DNA of 64,000 bases. Origin: Pandoraea iniqua. GTDB lineage: Bacteria; Pseudomonadota; Gammaproteobacteria; Burkholderiales; Burkholderiaceae. Positions 7,898-17,287 of this stretch are shown piece by piece; the stretch's first letter is position 1, and each line of letters starts with the position of its first letter. The DNA lies in contig NZ_CABPSF010000001.1 in NCBI RefSeq assembly GCF_902459685.1, positions 372,001-436,000 on the forward strand, given 5' to 3'. A program made the translations under genes and the position numbers. The notes below the pieces were generated by a model. That model saw only the letters and a program-made list of their open reading frames with translations. It did no database searches and was not told the origin of the DNA.

Positions 7898-9547
7898 CGT
7901 GGCATGCCCGGCGTTGGCGGCGCGATCACGACCGGCGTCTACGCCGCCGACCTGACGCTGTGTTTGCCGCAGGATCATGTCCGCCGCCTTCTCCCCGATC
8001 ATCATCGACGGCGCGTTGGTATTGCCGCCAATCAGCGTCGGCATGACCGAAGCGTCGACAACGCGCAGCCCCTCAACGCCGCGCACACGGAGTTCGGTAT
8101 CGACCACCGACGCCGCGTCGCTGCCCATACGGCAAGTGCCGACCGGGTGATAGATGGTGTCGGCACGCTGGCGAATCAGTGCTGTGAGTGCTTCGTCCGA
8201 TTCCACGCCGCGACTGTGAAGCTCCTTCCCACCGAAGCGCGCGAGTGACGGTGCCGCGAGAATCCGGCGTATCACGCGGGCGCCGCGCAGCAAGGTGTCG
8301 ACGTCTTCCTGCGCTTGCAGGAATGCCGGGTCGATCAGCGGCGCATCGCGCATATCGCCAGAGGCGAGCGTGACGCGGCCACGGCTCTTCGGGCGCAGCA
8401 CGCAGGCATGCAACGACAGGCCGCGCCGCAGATGCAGCCGGCGGTTGTGGTTGTCGCAAATCCCCACGAGGAAGTGCATTTGCAGATCGGGACGAACGAG
8501 ACCCGGATCGCTCTTGAGGAAGCCGCCCGCTTCCGCAACGTTGCTCGCAAGCAGGCCGCGCTTGTCGCGCAGATACGCCACGCCCTGCATCAGCAAGTGC
8601 CATAGGCCCGGTGGCGTGTAGCCGACCAGATCGCTGTGCGCGACGTATTTGTTGATGATGAAATCGATATGGTCTTGCAGGTTCTCGCCGACATTCGGCG
8701 AATCGACGCGTACCGCAATCCCGTGCTCACGCAATTGTTCTGCCGGGCCGATGCCCGAGCCCATCAGCAACTGCGGCGAGTTGAAAGCCCCGGCACTGAG
8801 GATCACTTCCGCACGCGCCTTGAGCGTCTCGAGCGCACCGCGACGTTGCAGCGTGACGCCCGTCGCGCGCATGCCGTCGAAGGTGATGCGCTGCACGAGC
8901 GCATCGGTGATGACATGGAGATTCGCACGCGTTTTTCCATGCAGATACGCGCGCGCGGCATTCCATCGCTCGCCCCCCTTTTGCGTGACCTGATAGATAC
9001 CCGCGCCTTCGTATTGCGCACCGTTGAAGTCGCTGGAAACGGGGAAACCCGCTTCGCGTGCGGCGTCGACATAGTGCCGCGAGAACGGGTTGACGGTGCG
9101 CAAGTCCGCCACGTTGAGCGGGCCGCCGCTGCCGTGCCAGTCATCGGCGCCGCGCTCGTTGTTTTCGTTACGGCGGAAGTAGGGCAGCACGTCGTTCCAG
9201 CCCCATCCGGTGCAGCCGGCTTGCGCCCAGTCGTTGTAGTCGTCGGGGTGCCCGCGCGTGTAGATCATGGCGTTGATCGAACTCGATCCGCCCAGACCGC
9301 GGCCGCGTGGCTGATAGCCCTGACGTCCGCCAAGACCGGCCTGCGGTGTCGTACGAAACCCGTAGTTACGGCGCGACCGGAACGGCACCAGTGCCGCGAG
9401 CCCGAGTGGCAGCCTGACGAGAAAACTGTTGTCGGGCGGACCCGCTTCGATGAGGGCGATCGTGCGCCCGGGTAAGCCGTCGGCCAAGCGTGCGGCGAGC
9501 GCGCAGCCCGCCGAGCCGCCGCCGACAATGACGTAGTCATAGTCCAT
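7868..9547 (-). CDS. GMC-family FAD-dependent alcohol/choline dehydrogenase
   Basis: 559 residues. The N-terminal FAD motif is IVGGGSAGCALAARL. The GMC signature GLGGSSSINAMIYTRG follows near residues 84-99. The C-terminal domain carries the catalytic histidine in TIYHPVGTCRMG and the partner residue in IGGNTNAPSMMIGE. This is the BetA/AlkJ class that oxidises primary alcohols. The substrate cannot be told from sequence, and no betB or betaine genes are nearby. The ATG at 9547 has a good GGGAGG site. The last 30 or so residues form an Arg/Ala/Gln-rich tail whose codons lie partly over the prepilin peptidase gene. Confidence 0.85.
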   Translation of the reverse strand: MDYDYVIVGGGSAGCALAARLADGLPGRTIALIEAGPPDNSFLVRLPLGLAALVPFRSRRNYGFRTTPQAGLGGRQGYQPRGRGLGGSSSINAMIYTRGHPDDYNDWAQAGCTGWGWNDVLPYFRRNENNERGADDWHGSGGPLNVADLRTVNPFSRHYVDAAREAGFPVSSDFNGAQYEGAGIYQVTQKGGERWNAARAYLHGKTRANLHVITDALVQRITFDGMRATGVTLQRRGALETLKARAEVILSAGAFNSPQLLMGSGIGPAEQLREHGIAVRVDSPNVGENLQDHIDFIINKYVAHSDLVGYTPPGLWHLLMQGVAYLRDKRGLLASNVAEAGGFLKSDPGLVRPDLQMHFLVGICDNHNRRLHLRRGLSLHACVLRPKSRGRVTLASGDMRDAPLIDPAFLQAQEDVDTLLRGARVIRRILAAPSLARFGGKELHSRGVESDEALTALIRQRADTIYHPVGTCRMGSDAASVVDTELRVRGVEGLRVVDASVMPTLIGGNTNAPSMMIGEKAADMILRQTQRQVGGVDAGRDRAANAGHATLAARVQPQA

Positions 9548-9859
9548 GCTGTCATCCTCCCTTGGATGGGCACTGCATTGCCTGCTTTGTATTTATCTTT
9601 CTTGTGCACTGCTATTCGCCGCACCGCAGGCGTCAGATGGCTGTGACCTGAAGCGGCGGCACTCATTGTAGGCAGACATTTCCCCGATTCGCGCGCGATG
9701 TGAAGCATTCCTCTAATTTGTGCGGACGGAGGAGTTCAACCGCTATGATGAAATGATCGACTTGGTGTGACCGTCCGATCGAGCGCAATAGCGTCCATCG
9801 ACACGCATCAACGACCTGCACGGCACGCACACGGCTGGCATTCCCGGAGGGAGACACGG
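9548..9859. other. intergenic region between divergent GMC and aidB-like genes
   Basis: 312 bp with divergent promoters expected for both flanking genes. It is less G+C-rich than the coding DNA. A TATGAT-like -10 element lies at 9744-9749 on the plus strand, but the nearest TTGTGC -35 candidate (9718-9723) is 20 bp away, so no promoter is called. No open frame, repeat or RNA structure stands out. Confidence 0.5.
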
Positions 9860-11524
9860 ATGACTGAGGCTTGGCAAACCCACGACGTCACCAATCAGGT
9901 GCCGCCGCTCGTCGATTACAACCTGTACGCCACCGACGCTGCTTTGCAGGCCGCCGTGACGACATTCAATGCCGGCTGGCATGCGAAGGAGTTGCATCGT
10001 CAGGGCGCACGGCTGGGCGAGGCGGAAGTGCAGCAATGGGCCGAGACGGCGAATCGCCACGAGCCCGAGTTGCAGACCTTCGATGCGCGCGGCAATCGCA
10101 TCGATCACGTGGAATTTCACCCGGACTGGCACGCGCTGATGGGGCTTTTGCGCGGTGCACAATTGCAGTCGCTGCCATGGGCGCATCCGCAGGCGGGCGC
10201 GATGGCCGCGCGCACGGCGTCGTATTTTCTGCATGCACAGAACGAGGCGGGGTCGCTGTGTCCCACCACGATGACGTTTGCCAGCATTCCGGTGCTGTCG
10301 AAGGTGCCGTCGCTGTTTCCCACGATCAAGGACAAGCTGTTCGCGCCGCAACATGATCCGCGTGATCTGCCGCTCGCGCAGAAGCACACGATGCTCGTCG
10401 GCATGGGCATGACCGAGAAGCAGGGCGGGTCGGACGTTCGCACGAACACGACCGTCGCTCGTGCGCTGGGCGGAGACACGTATTCACTGGTCGGTCACAA
10501 GTGGTTCTTCTCTGCGCCGCAATGCGATGCGCACCTGGTGCTCGCCCGCGCTGACGACAGCGACGCGCTGTCGTGTTTCTTCGTCCCGCGCTACACGCCC
10601 GACGGCCACAAGAATGCCGTGCAGATTCAGCGCCTGAAAGACAAACTCGGCAACCGCTCGAACGCGAGCAGCGAGGTGGAATTTCAGGGCGCTTACGGCA
10701 CGCTCGTAGGCGCGCAGGGACGCGGCATTCCCACCATCATCGAGATGGCGACGTACACGCGACTCGACTGCGTGATCGGCAGCGCCGCGATGATGCGTAC
10801 GGGTGTTGTGCAGGCGATTCATCACGCACGGCATCGCACCGCGTTCGGTGCAAAGCTGGTCGATCAGGATCTGATGACGACCGTGCTTGCCGATCTCGCG
10901 CTGGAGTCGGAAGCGGCGACATGGCTCGCGATGCGGCTGGCCCAGTCGTTCGACGCGGCCGGGGTGGATGACGATGCCCCGCTTGAGCGTGCATGGCGAC
11001 GCATCGTGTTGCCCGCCGCGAAGTTCTGGGTGTGCAAGCGCGCGCTCGAACTCGCAGGCGAATGCATGGAGGTTTGGGGCGGTAACGGCTATGTGGAAAC
11101 CGGGCCGCTCGCGCGGTTGTATCGCGAGGCGCCGGTCAATTCCATCTGGGAGGGCTCGGGCAATGTGATGTGCCTCGATGTGCTGCGCGCGATCGGGCGT
11201 GAGCCGGAGGTGGCGCAGGCATGGTTCGACTGGCTGGGCCAACGTGTGAGCTCACACGCGCCGTTGCGCGCGGCACTGGCGCAACTGCACGGCTGGCTCG
11301 CTGCCGACCCGGCAACGCATGCCGTGCGTGCGCGTGCGATTGCGCAACAGATCGTGCTGCTCGCACAGGCCGCGTTGTTGCTCGAGCATGCGCCGGCCGA
11401 GCTGGCGCATGGCTTCGTCGAAAGCCGTCTGGCGAATCATGGTGGTCGCGTCTATGGCGTGATGCCCGACTCGCTGGCCGTGGGTGTGCAACGCGCGTGG
11501 CTGGATCGCGCGTTTGCGGGCTGA
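9860..11524 (+). CDS. aidB: AidB-like acyl-CoA dehydrogenase family protein
   Basis: 554 residues. ATG 9860 is preceded by GGAGGGAG. The N-terminus (AWQTHDVTNQVPPL) and blocks such as GMTEKQGGSDVRTNTT, GHKWFFSAPQCDAHLVLA, RLKDKLGNRSNASSEVEFQ and YREAPVNSIWEGSGNVMCLD follow the E. coli AidB pattern throughout, including the longer C-terminal helical domain that separates AidB from ordinary acyl-CoA dehydrogenases. AidB is an FAD protein of the alkylation response. There is no ada or alkB next to it here, and the neighbours are dehydrogenases. A metabolic acyl-CoA dehydrogenase is therefore a fallback reading, though the pattern match favours AidB. Confidence 0.82.
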   Translation: MTEAWQTHDVTNQVPPLVDYNLYATDAALQAAVTTFNAGWHAKELHRQGARLGEAEVQQWAETANRHEPELQTFDARGNRIDHVEFHPDWHALMGLLRGAQLQSLPWAHPQAGAMAARTASYFLHAQNEAGSLCPTTMTFASIPVLSKVPSLFPTIKDKLFAPQHDPRDLPLAQKHTMLVGMGMTEKQGGSDVRTNTTVARALGGDTYSLVGHKWFFSAPQCDAHLVLARADDSDALSCFFVPRYTPDGHKNAVQIQRLKDKLGNRSNASSEVEFQGAYGTLVGAQGRGIPTIIEMATYTRLDCVIGSAAMMRTGVVQAIHHARHRTAFGAKLVDQDLMTTVLADLALESEAATWLAMRLAQSFDAAGVDDDAPLERAWRRIVLPAAKFWVCKRALELAGECMEVWGGNGYVETGPLARLYREAPVNSIWEGSGNVMCLDVLRAIGREPEVAQAWFDWLGQRVSSHAPLRAALAQLHGWLAADPATHAVRARAIAQQIVLLAQAALLLEHAPAELAHGFVESRLANHGGRVYGVMPDSLAVGVQRAWLDRAFAG

Positions 11525-11639
11525 ACGTCGACGTTCGCAGGGTCGGCAGCACCCGCAGTATTCGCAAAATTCGCAGGACGTGCAGTACCAAATGACAATA
11601 ACGACAACGGCGGCCATCGGCCGCTACAGGGAGGACGGC

Positions 11640-13112
11640 ATGGGACATAACCACGAGTTCGGCGGCCTGCACGACGCGCCGCCCGCGCTGCACGCGGCAT
11701 CCGACGACGATATCGCGCGCGCTATGCTGTTGCCGCGTTTCGACGCGATGCGCCGGGCCCACGACGCCGCGCCGCAGGTCGGCTGGCCGGCACGCAAGGC
11801 GCATCTCAAGGCCTTGCAGGCGATGCTGCACCAGTATCGCGAGGCGTTTGCTCAAGCCATCGACGAAGACTTCGGTGGCCGCTCGGCAGAGGAAACCGAC
11901 ATGCTGGAGTTGTTCCCGTCGCACGGCAACCTCAAGCATGCGCTGGCCCACACGCGCCGGTGGATGCGTGGCACGCACGGTTGGGCCAACCTCTGGTTGC
12001 TGCCTGCGCGCACGGCCATCGTGCCGCAGCCGCTCGGTGTCGTCGGCGTGATCGTGCCGTGGAATTACCCGCTGTTTCTCGCGGTTGGCCCGCTCACCGA
12101 TGCGTTGGCGGCGGGAAATCGCGTGATGCTCAAGGTCTCGGAAGTGACGCCGCGTTTTGCCCACGTTTTCGCGAAGGCCGTCGCCGAATTTTTCCCCACC
12201 GAATGGGTGACCGTCGTCACCGGCGACGCGCAAGTGGCCCGCGCGTTCTCCACGCTGCCGTTCGATCATCTGCTGTTCACGGGGGCAACGTCGATCGGGC
12301 ATCACGTCATGCGCGCGGCGAGCGAACACCTCACACCCGTCACGCTCGAACTGGGCGGCAAATCGCCGGCGATCATCGGGCCGGGGGCGCGTTGGGAACA
12401 TGCCGTCGAGCGCATCATGCTCGGCAAACTGGTCAACGCCGGACAGACCTGCGTCGCGCCGGACTACGTGCTGGTGCCGCGCGAAAAACTTGATGCGTTC
12501 GTCGCGACGGCACGTCAGGTGGCGGCTCGCTTGTATCCCGATGCAGTGAACAATCCGCAATACACGAGCATCGTCTCACCGCGCCATTTCGAACGATTGA
12601 CGGGGCTCGCGGGCGAGGCTGCCGAACTGGGGGCGACGTCGCATGCGCTGTTCGATGCGCCTGCACAAGCCGAGCGCCGACGCTTGCCGCCGGTGGTCAT
12701 CACCGGTGTGCACGACGGCATGCGTGTCATGCGCGAGGAGATTTTCGGGCCGCTGTTGCCGGTCGTGCCGTATGACGATCTCGACGCGGCCATCGCCTAT
12801 GTGAACGACCGACCGCGCCCGCTGGCGCTGTATGTGTTCGATACCGACGACACGCGTATCGAGCGGGTGGTGGATGGCACGATTTCGGGCGGTGTGACGA
12901 TCAACGACACCCTGCTGCACGTGGCCGAGCATGGGCTGCCATTCGGTGGCGTGGGGTCGTCGGGCATGGGCGGCTATCACGGCGAAGCCGGGTTCCGCAC
13001 GTTCTCCAAGGAGAAGCCGATCTTCCGGCAGGCGCGATTCAATGGCGCTGGTCTACTCAACCCGCCGTATGGCAAACGATTTGCCATGATGATCAAGCAG
13101 TTGCTGCGCTGA
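11640..13112 (+). CDS. calB: coniferyl-aldehyde-dehydrogenase-type NAD(P)+ ALDH
   Basis: 490 residues. ATG 11640 is chosen for its AGGGAGG site 5 nt upstream; ATG 11592 would add 16 residues. The fold motifs are VIVPWNYPLFLAVGPLTDAL, the catalytic glutamate in LELGGKSPAI and the nucleophile cysteine in NAGQTCVAPDYVLVP. The TCVAPDY version and the C-terminal MMIKQLL tail typify coniferyl aldehyde dehydrogenases and related class 3-like enzymes. It lies 115 bp after the aidB-like gene on the same strand. The physiological aldehyde is not shown by context, and aliphatic aldehydes are possible. Confidence 0.8.
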   Translation: MGHNHEFGGLHDAPPALHAASDDDIARAMLLPRFDAMRRAHDAAPQVGWPARKAHLKALQAMLHQYREAFAQAIDEDFGGRSAEETDMLELFPSHGNLKHALAHTRRWMRGTHGWANLWLLPARTAIVPQPLGVVGVIVPWNYPLFLAVGPLTDALAAGNRVMLKVSEVTPRFAHVFAKAVAEFFPTEWVTVVTGDAQVARAFSTLPFDHLLFTGATSIGHHVMRAASEHLTPVTLELGGKSPAIIGPGARWEHAVERIMLGKLVNAGQTCVAPDYVLVPREKLDAFVATARQVAARLYPDAVNNPQYTSIVSPRHFERLTGLAGEAAELGATSHALFDAPAQAERRRLPPVVITGVHDGMRVMREEIFGPLLPVVPYDDLDAAIAYVNDRPRPLALYVFDTDDTRIERVVDGTISGGVTINDTLLHVAEHGLPFGGVGSSGMGGYHGEAGFRTFSKEKPIFRQARFNGAGLLNPPYGKRFAMMIKQLLR

Positions 13113-13148
13113 GTGGGCGCACCGGAATTTGAAAGCACCGCAGGCAAA

Positions 13149-13186
13149 GAAAAACCCCGCCGGGAAGACCCGAGCGGGGTTTTTCT
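13149..13186. terminator. bidirectional intrinsic terminator between calB and metK
   Basis: An inverted repeat AAAAACCCCGC...GCGGGGTTTTT with a 13-nt loop has a T-run on the plus strand and an A-run before it, which becomes a T-run on the minus strand. It can serve both convergent genes. Confidence 0.9.
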
Positions 13187-13259
13187 TTACGTCATTACAT
13201 CTGTACGTCGTCCCGTCTGCCGTCAGCGAGCGCCGACGGTGACAGGCAGCGTATGAAGC

Positions 13260-14438
13260 TTACGCGACGGCGCGCAGGCCGGCGTCGGCCAGCAGGGCGT
13301 CGGCGCGGTCCGTGGCTTCCCACGTGAATTCCGGCTCTTCACGGCCGAAGTGACCGTAGGCAGCCGTCTTCTCGTAGATCGGACGCAGCAGGTCGAGCAT
13401 CTGGATGATGCCCTTCGGACGCAGGTCGAAATGCTTTTCGATCAGCTCGGCGATACGTTGATCGCTGATCTTGCCCGTGCCGAACGTGTTGACCATGACC
13501 GACGTCGGGCGCGCCACGCCAATGGCGTACGACACCTGAATCACGCACTTCGAGGCCAGACCGGCAGCCACGATGTTCTTCGCGACATAGCGGCCGGCGT
13601 AGGCGGCGGAGCGGTCGACCTTCGACGGATCCTTGCCCGAGAACGCGCCACCGCCGTGCGGTGCGGCACCGCCGTACGTGTCGACGATGATCTTGCGGCC
13701 CGTCAGACCGGCATCGCCTTGCGGACCGCCGATCACGAAGCGACCGGTCGGGTTCACGAGGAACTTGATGTCGCCCTTGATCAGCTCGGCGGGGAGCACC
13801 GGCTTGATGATTTCTTCGATGACGGCTTCGCGCAGGGCGTCCAGACCGATGTCCGGCGAGTGCTGCGTCGACAGCACGACCGTATCGATGCTGTGCGGAC
13901 GGCCGTTTTCGTACTTGATGGTGACTTGGGACTTGGCATCCGGACGCAGCCAGTTCAGGCGGCCGTCGCGGCGCACTTGCGACTGGCGCTCGACCAGACG
14001 GTGCGACAGGTAGATCGGCAGCGGCATGAGTTCCGGCGTCTCGTCGCAGGCGTAGCCGAACATCAGGCCTTGGTCGCCGGCACCCTGATCGAGGTTGTCG
14101 TCATGGGCGCGGTCCACGCCTTGGGCGATGTCGGGCGACTGGCGGTCGTAAGCGACCAGCACGGCGCAGCCCTTGTAGTCGATTCCGAAGTCGGTGTTGT
14201 CGTAGCCGATGCGGCGAATGGTTTCGCGCGCAACTTGCTGATAGTCCACCGTGGCGGTCGTGGTGATTTCACCCGCGAGCACGACGAGACCGGTGTTGCA
14301 AAGCGTTTCGGCGGCGACGCGCGCGTATTTGTCCTGGGTCAGGATCGCGTCAAGGACAGCATCCGAAATTTGGTCAGCGACCTTGTCCGGGTGACCTTCG
14401 GATACCGATTCGGAAGTAAAGAGATAGTCGTTCGCCAC
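13260..14438 (-). CDS. metK: S-adenosylmethionine synthetase
   Basis: 392 residues. It makes S-adenosylmethionine from methionine and ATP. The N-terminus ([18 protein letters not shown]) is the family hallmark, with the ATP/Mg histidine in GHPDK. The methionine-loop region, [21 protein letters not shown], and the P-loop-like [19 protein letters not shown] are present. GTG 14438 is the start: it gives the conserved N-terminus and has GAGGAG 8 nt upstream. A further upstream ATG at 14474 adds 12 unconserved residues. lpxL is divergent. The SAM-II riboswitch at 62.5 kb controls the methionine-making end of the same pathway. Confidence 0.97.
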   Translation of the reverse strand: MANDYLFTSESVSEGHPDKVADQISDAVLDAILTQDKYARVAAETLCNTGLVVLAGEITTTATVDYQQVARETIRRIGYDNTDFGIDYKGCAVLVAYDRQSPDIAQGVDRAHDDNLDQGAGDQGLMFGYACDETPELMPLPIYLSHRLVERQSQVRRDGRLNWLRPDAKSQVTIKYENGRPHSIDTVVLSTQHSPDIGLDALREAVIEEIIKPVLPAELIKGDIKFLVNPTGRFVIGGPQGDAGLTGRKIIVDTYGGAAPHGGGAFSGKDPSKVDRSAAYAGRYVAKNIVAAGLASKCVIQVSYAIGVARPTSVMVNTFGTGKISDQRIAELIEKHFDLRPKGIIQMLDLLRPIYEKTAAYGHFGREEPEFTWEATDRADALLADAGLRAVA

Positions 14439-14522
14439 TTCAGGCTCCTCTGTAACGAATGATTGGCGACTCACGTAGCCGTCATCGGAGAAGAAGCGGC
14501 GACGCTTTAGCGGATAAATTAG

Positions 14523-14557
14523 TCGAATGGGCTGCCTAGATAGGGTGGCTCATTCGA
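14523..14557 (+). other. 15-bp hairpin in the metK-lpxL intergenic region
   Basis: Bases 14523-14537 can pair with 14543-14557 around a 5-nt AGATA loop. Four of the 15 pairs are G-T, stable only if the plus strand is the RNA; on the minus strand they become A-C mismatches. No T-run follows. It may be a structured leader or small RNA reading toward lpxL. Function unknown. Confidence 0.5.
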
Positions 14558-14630
14558 ATCGCCCCGCAAGTTGTCAGTTAACTCGGCGATGTCGCTTATT
14601 ATACGCCCCTGTAGAAAATCTGCTGGCGAC

Positions 14631-15527
14631 ATGGCAACCACTCCCAAGAAATCCATCGGGTACTACGTGAGCGTAGGCCTGCTGCGGGGGCTCAACCTGC
14701 TCCCCTATAGCTGGGTCGCGCGTTTCGGCGCGGGCCTCGGACACCTTTTGTACCTCATTCCCAGCTCGCGAAAGCGCGTGGTGCACACCAATCTGCGCCT
14801 GTGTTTCCCGCACTGGGACGACGCCACCCGCGAGCGCGTGGCGCGGGCGTCGTTCGTGCACGCCATTCGCAGCTACGCCGAGCGCAGCGTGCAGTGGTTT
14901 GCCGACGGCAAGAAGCTGGAAAAGCTGATCGAGCTCGATTCGGCCGTGGATCTGCGCGATCCGAACATGCCGCCGACCATCCTGCTCGGATTCCACTTCG
15001 TGGGGATCGAAGCCGGCTCGGTTTTCATCAATTACTCGCTGCACCGGCCCTGCGCGTCGCTCTACACGCCGATGTCGAACCCGGCGTTCGATGCCATGGC
15101 CCGGGAGCAACGCGGCCGGTTCGACGCCGAAATGATCCCGCGCGGCGACAGCGCCCGCGACGTGCTGCGCATGTTTCGCAAGAAGAAACCGGTCATGCTG
15201 GCCGCCGATATGGACTACGGCGCGCGTAATTCCACGTTCGTGCCGTTCTTCGGTGTCGAGGCCTGCACGTTGACCTCGGTGTCGCGACTGGCCGAAGTGG
15301 GCCGCGCGCAAATCCTGCCGTTCATCGGCGAAGTGCTGCCGAACTACAAGGGCTACCGGCTCAAGGTGTTCCCGGTGTGGGAAAACTACCCCAGCGGCGA
15401 CCCGGACGCCGATGCCCGCCGCATGAACGCGTTTCTGGAAGAACAGATTCTGAAAATGCCGGAGCAGTACTACTGGGTGCACAAGCGTTTCAAGACGCGC
15501 CCGGAAGGCCAGCCGGGCGTGTATTGA
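14631..15527 (+). CDS. lpxL: LpxL/HtrB-type lipid A late acyltransferase
   Basis: 298 residues. It transfers a secondary acyl chain to lipid A at the inner membrane. The HX4E catalytic signature is HFVGIE in LLGFHFVGIEAGSV (about residue 122). Family features AADMDYG and the PVMLAADMDYGARNSTFVPFFG block are intact, and a hydrophobic N-terminal region acts as membrane anchor. ATG 14631 was chosen; upstream in-frame codons from TTG 14571 are unconserved. A TTGTCA/TATTAT pair upstream (14571-14602) has a 20-bp spacer and is a weak promoter candidate. LpxL versus LpxM cannot be separated with certainty. Confidence 0.88.
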   Translation: MATTPKKSIGYYVSVGLLRGLNLLPYSWVARFGAGLGHLLYLIPSSRKRVVHTNLRLCFPHWDDATRERVARASFVHAIRSYAERSVQWFADGKKLEKLIELDSAVDLRDPNMPPTILLGFHFVGIEAGSVFINYSLHRPCASLYTPMSNPAFDAMAREQRGRFDAEMIPRGDSARDVLRMFRKKKPVMLAADMDYGARNSTFVPFFGVEACTLTSVSRLAEVGRAQILPFIGEVLPNYKGYRLKVFPVWENYPSGDPDADARRMNAFLEEQILKMPEQYYWVHKRFKTRPEGQPGVY

Positions 15528-15569
15528 CCGGCACCGGATGCGCGTCGACTTCTCCTCTACAATAGCGGC

Positions 15570-16421
15570 ATGAAGCTCAAATTCACCAAGATGCAGGGCG
15601 CCGGTAACGACTTCGTCGTGATCGACGGCATCTCGCAGACCATCGATTTCACGCCCGAACAGTGGCGTGCGCTCGCCGACCGCCATTTTGGCGTCGGCGC
15701 GGACCAGCTTTTGCTCGTCGAGCGCTCGGCATTGCCGGACGTGGACTTCCGTTACCGCATCTTCAACGCCGATGGCGGTGAGGTCGAGCATTGCGGCAAC
15801 GGCGCGCGCTGTTTCGTGAAGTTCGTGCGCGATACGGGGCTGACCGACAAGCGCTCGGTACGCGTCGAAGTGCAGCAGGGCGTGATTACGCTCACCGCAC
15901 GCGAAGACGGTCAGGTCAGCGTGGATATGGGCGCACCGATTCTGACGCCGTCGGACGTGCCGTTCGACGCGAGCGGGCTGGAAGGCCGCCGCGAGGGCGA
16001 CGACACGCTCTGGCCGCTGGATGTGGCCGGCAAGACCACGTGGATTTCGGTCGTGTCGATGGGCAACCCGCATGCCGTGCAGGTGGTCGAGAACGTCGAC
16101 ACCGCGCCGGTCGAGACCGACGGCCCGCTGGTCGAGCGCCACGCGCGCTTCCCGCGCCGCGTGAACGCCGGTTTCCTGCAAGTGGTCGACAAGCATCAGG
16201 CACGCCTGCGCGTGTATGAGCGCGGCGCGGGCGAGACACTCGCCTGCGGCACGGGCGCCTGTGCTGCGGCGGTGGCGGGTATTCGCCGGGGCTTGCTCGC
16301 CTCGCCGGTCGCCATCGAGACGCATGGCGGCACCCTCACCATCGAGTGGGATGGCGCCGCCGGCCCGGTCATCATGACGGGGCCCGCCGCAACGGTCTTC
16401 GAGGGCACCATCGAGATCTGA
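15570..16421 (+). CDS. dapF: diaminopimelate epimerase
   Basis: 283 residues. It converts LL- to meso-diaminopimelate for lysine and peptidoglycan synthesis. The two catalytic cysteines are in [12 protein letters not shown] and in [13 protein letters not shown]. The N-terminal [14 protein letters not shown] motif is typical. Length matches the family. It lies 42 bp after lpxL and precedes the DUF484-xerC pair, the same dapF-DUF484-xerC order as in many pseudomonads. A TACAAT -10-like element lies at about 15558-15563. Confidence 0.96.
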   Translation: MKLKFTKMQGAGNDFVVIDGISQTIDFTPEQWRALADRHFGVGADQLLLVERSALPDVDFRYRIFNADGGEVEHCGNGARCFVKFVRDTGLTDKRSVRVEVQQGVITLTAREDGQVSVDMGAPILTPSDVPFDASGLEGRREGDDTLWPLDVAGKTTWISVVSMGNPHAVQVVENVDTAPVETDGPLVERHARFPRRVNAGFLQVVDKHQARLRVYERGAGETLACGTGACAAAVAGIRRGLLASPVAIETHGGTLTIEWDGAAGPVIMTGPAATVFEGTIEI

Positions 16422-16438
16422 TACCGTGTTGCCCGCAA

Positions 16439-16478
16439 GGCGCCCCGTGGCATCGGCCATGGTGGGAACAGGGGCGCC
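16439..16478. other. GGCGCCCC/GGGGCGCC inverted repeat after dapF
   Basis: An 8-bp perfect stem (16439-16446 with 16471-16478) encloses a 24-nt loop that holds a smaller TGGC/GCCA hairpin. No T-run follows, so it is not called a terminator. It may be a processing or attenuation structure between dapF and the DUF484 gene. Confidence 0.4.
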
Positions 16479-16591
16479 CGCAAGACCGATTTGGTTTCTG
16501 AAGCTTCTGATTTCGCGACCCTGACGGCCGTCGGCTCCCGTTGTGCAAACCGGGCGCGGTGCGGCTTTCGATGAACAGCAGACGGACACTC

Positions 16592-17269
16592 ATGAACGAC
16601 CGAGATATTGCGGAATACCTGATCGCGCATCCCGACTTCTTCGAACGCCACGCCGAATTGCTGGCCGGCGTGCGCCTGACGAGCCCCCACGGACAACGGG
16701 CGGTGTCGTTGCAGGAGCGTCAGATCGAGATGCAGCGCGAGAAGACCAAGCAGATCGAGCGACGCCTCGCCGAACTGATGCGTTACGGCCACGAAAACGA
16801 CGATATCTCGGCCAAGCTGCACCGCTGGACCCTCGGCCTGCTCGGCGAGCGCGATCCGCATGCGCTGCCCGATGCCATCGCCCGCGGGCTGCGCGACGTG
16901 TTCAACGTGCCGTTCGCCGCCGTCCGCGTGTGGAACGTGTCTGCCCCGTATCAACCGGCCGAATTTGCCCGCAGCGTGAGCGAAGAGGTCAAGATTTTCG
17001 CGTCGAGTCTGGCCACGCCGTATTGCGGCGCGAACACCGGTTTCGAAGCGGTCACGTGGCTCGGCGCACCGGTCGATCCGGCCTCGGTCGCGCTGCTCGC
17101 CTTGCGCGATCCGCTCGCGCAACAAGGCGCCGACGCCCCGGTGTTCGGCCTGCTGGTGATGGGCTCGGACGACGCCCGCCGTTTCCACGAAGGCATGGCG
17201 ACCGATTTCCTGTCGCAGATCGGCGAACTCGCGGGCGCGGCGCTGAGCAAGCTGCGCGCGGACGACTGA
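16592..17269 (+). CDS. DUF484 family protein
   Basis: 225 residues. The N-terminus DIAEYLIAHPDFFERHAELL is the DUF484 hallmark, followed by a charged coiled segment (QERQIEMQREKTKQIERRL) and a GAF-like C-terminal half. Members occur next to xerC in many proteobacteria, but no biochemical role is established. Here it is 18 bp upstream of xerC and probably cotranscribed. ATG 16592 gives the conserved N-terminus; ATG 16571 adds seven residues. Confidence 0.85.
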   Translation: MNDRDIAEYLIAHPDFFERHAELLAGVRLTSPHGQRAVSLQERQIEMQREKTKQIERRLAELMRYGHENDDISAKLHRWTLGLLGERDPHALPDAIARGLRDVFNVPFAAVRVWNVSAPYQPAEFARSVSEEVKIFASSLATPYCGANTGFEAVTWLGAPVDPASVALLALRDPLAQQGADAPVFGLLVMGSDDARRFHEGMATDFLSQIGELAGAALSKLRADD

Positions 17270-17287
17270 GTCGTCCCGGGCGCCACC

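Noticed and set aside
9718-9749. TTGTGC...TATGAT as promoter of the aidB-like gene
   Set aside because: The spacer is 20 bp and no other support was found.
14574-16589. A 671-codon minus-strand frame opposite lpxL and dapF
   Set aside because: Same reason: antisense shadow, unusual composition, and both plus-strand genes have catalytic motifs.
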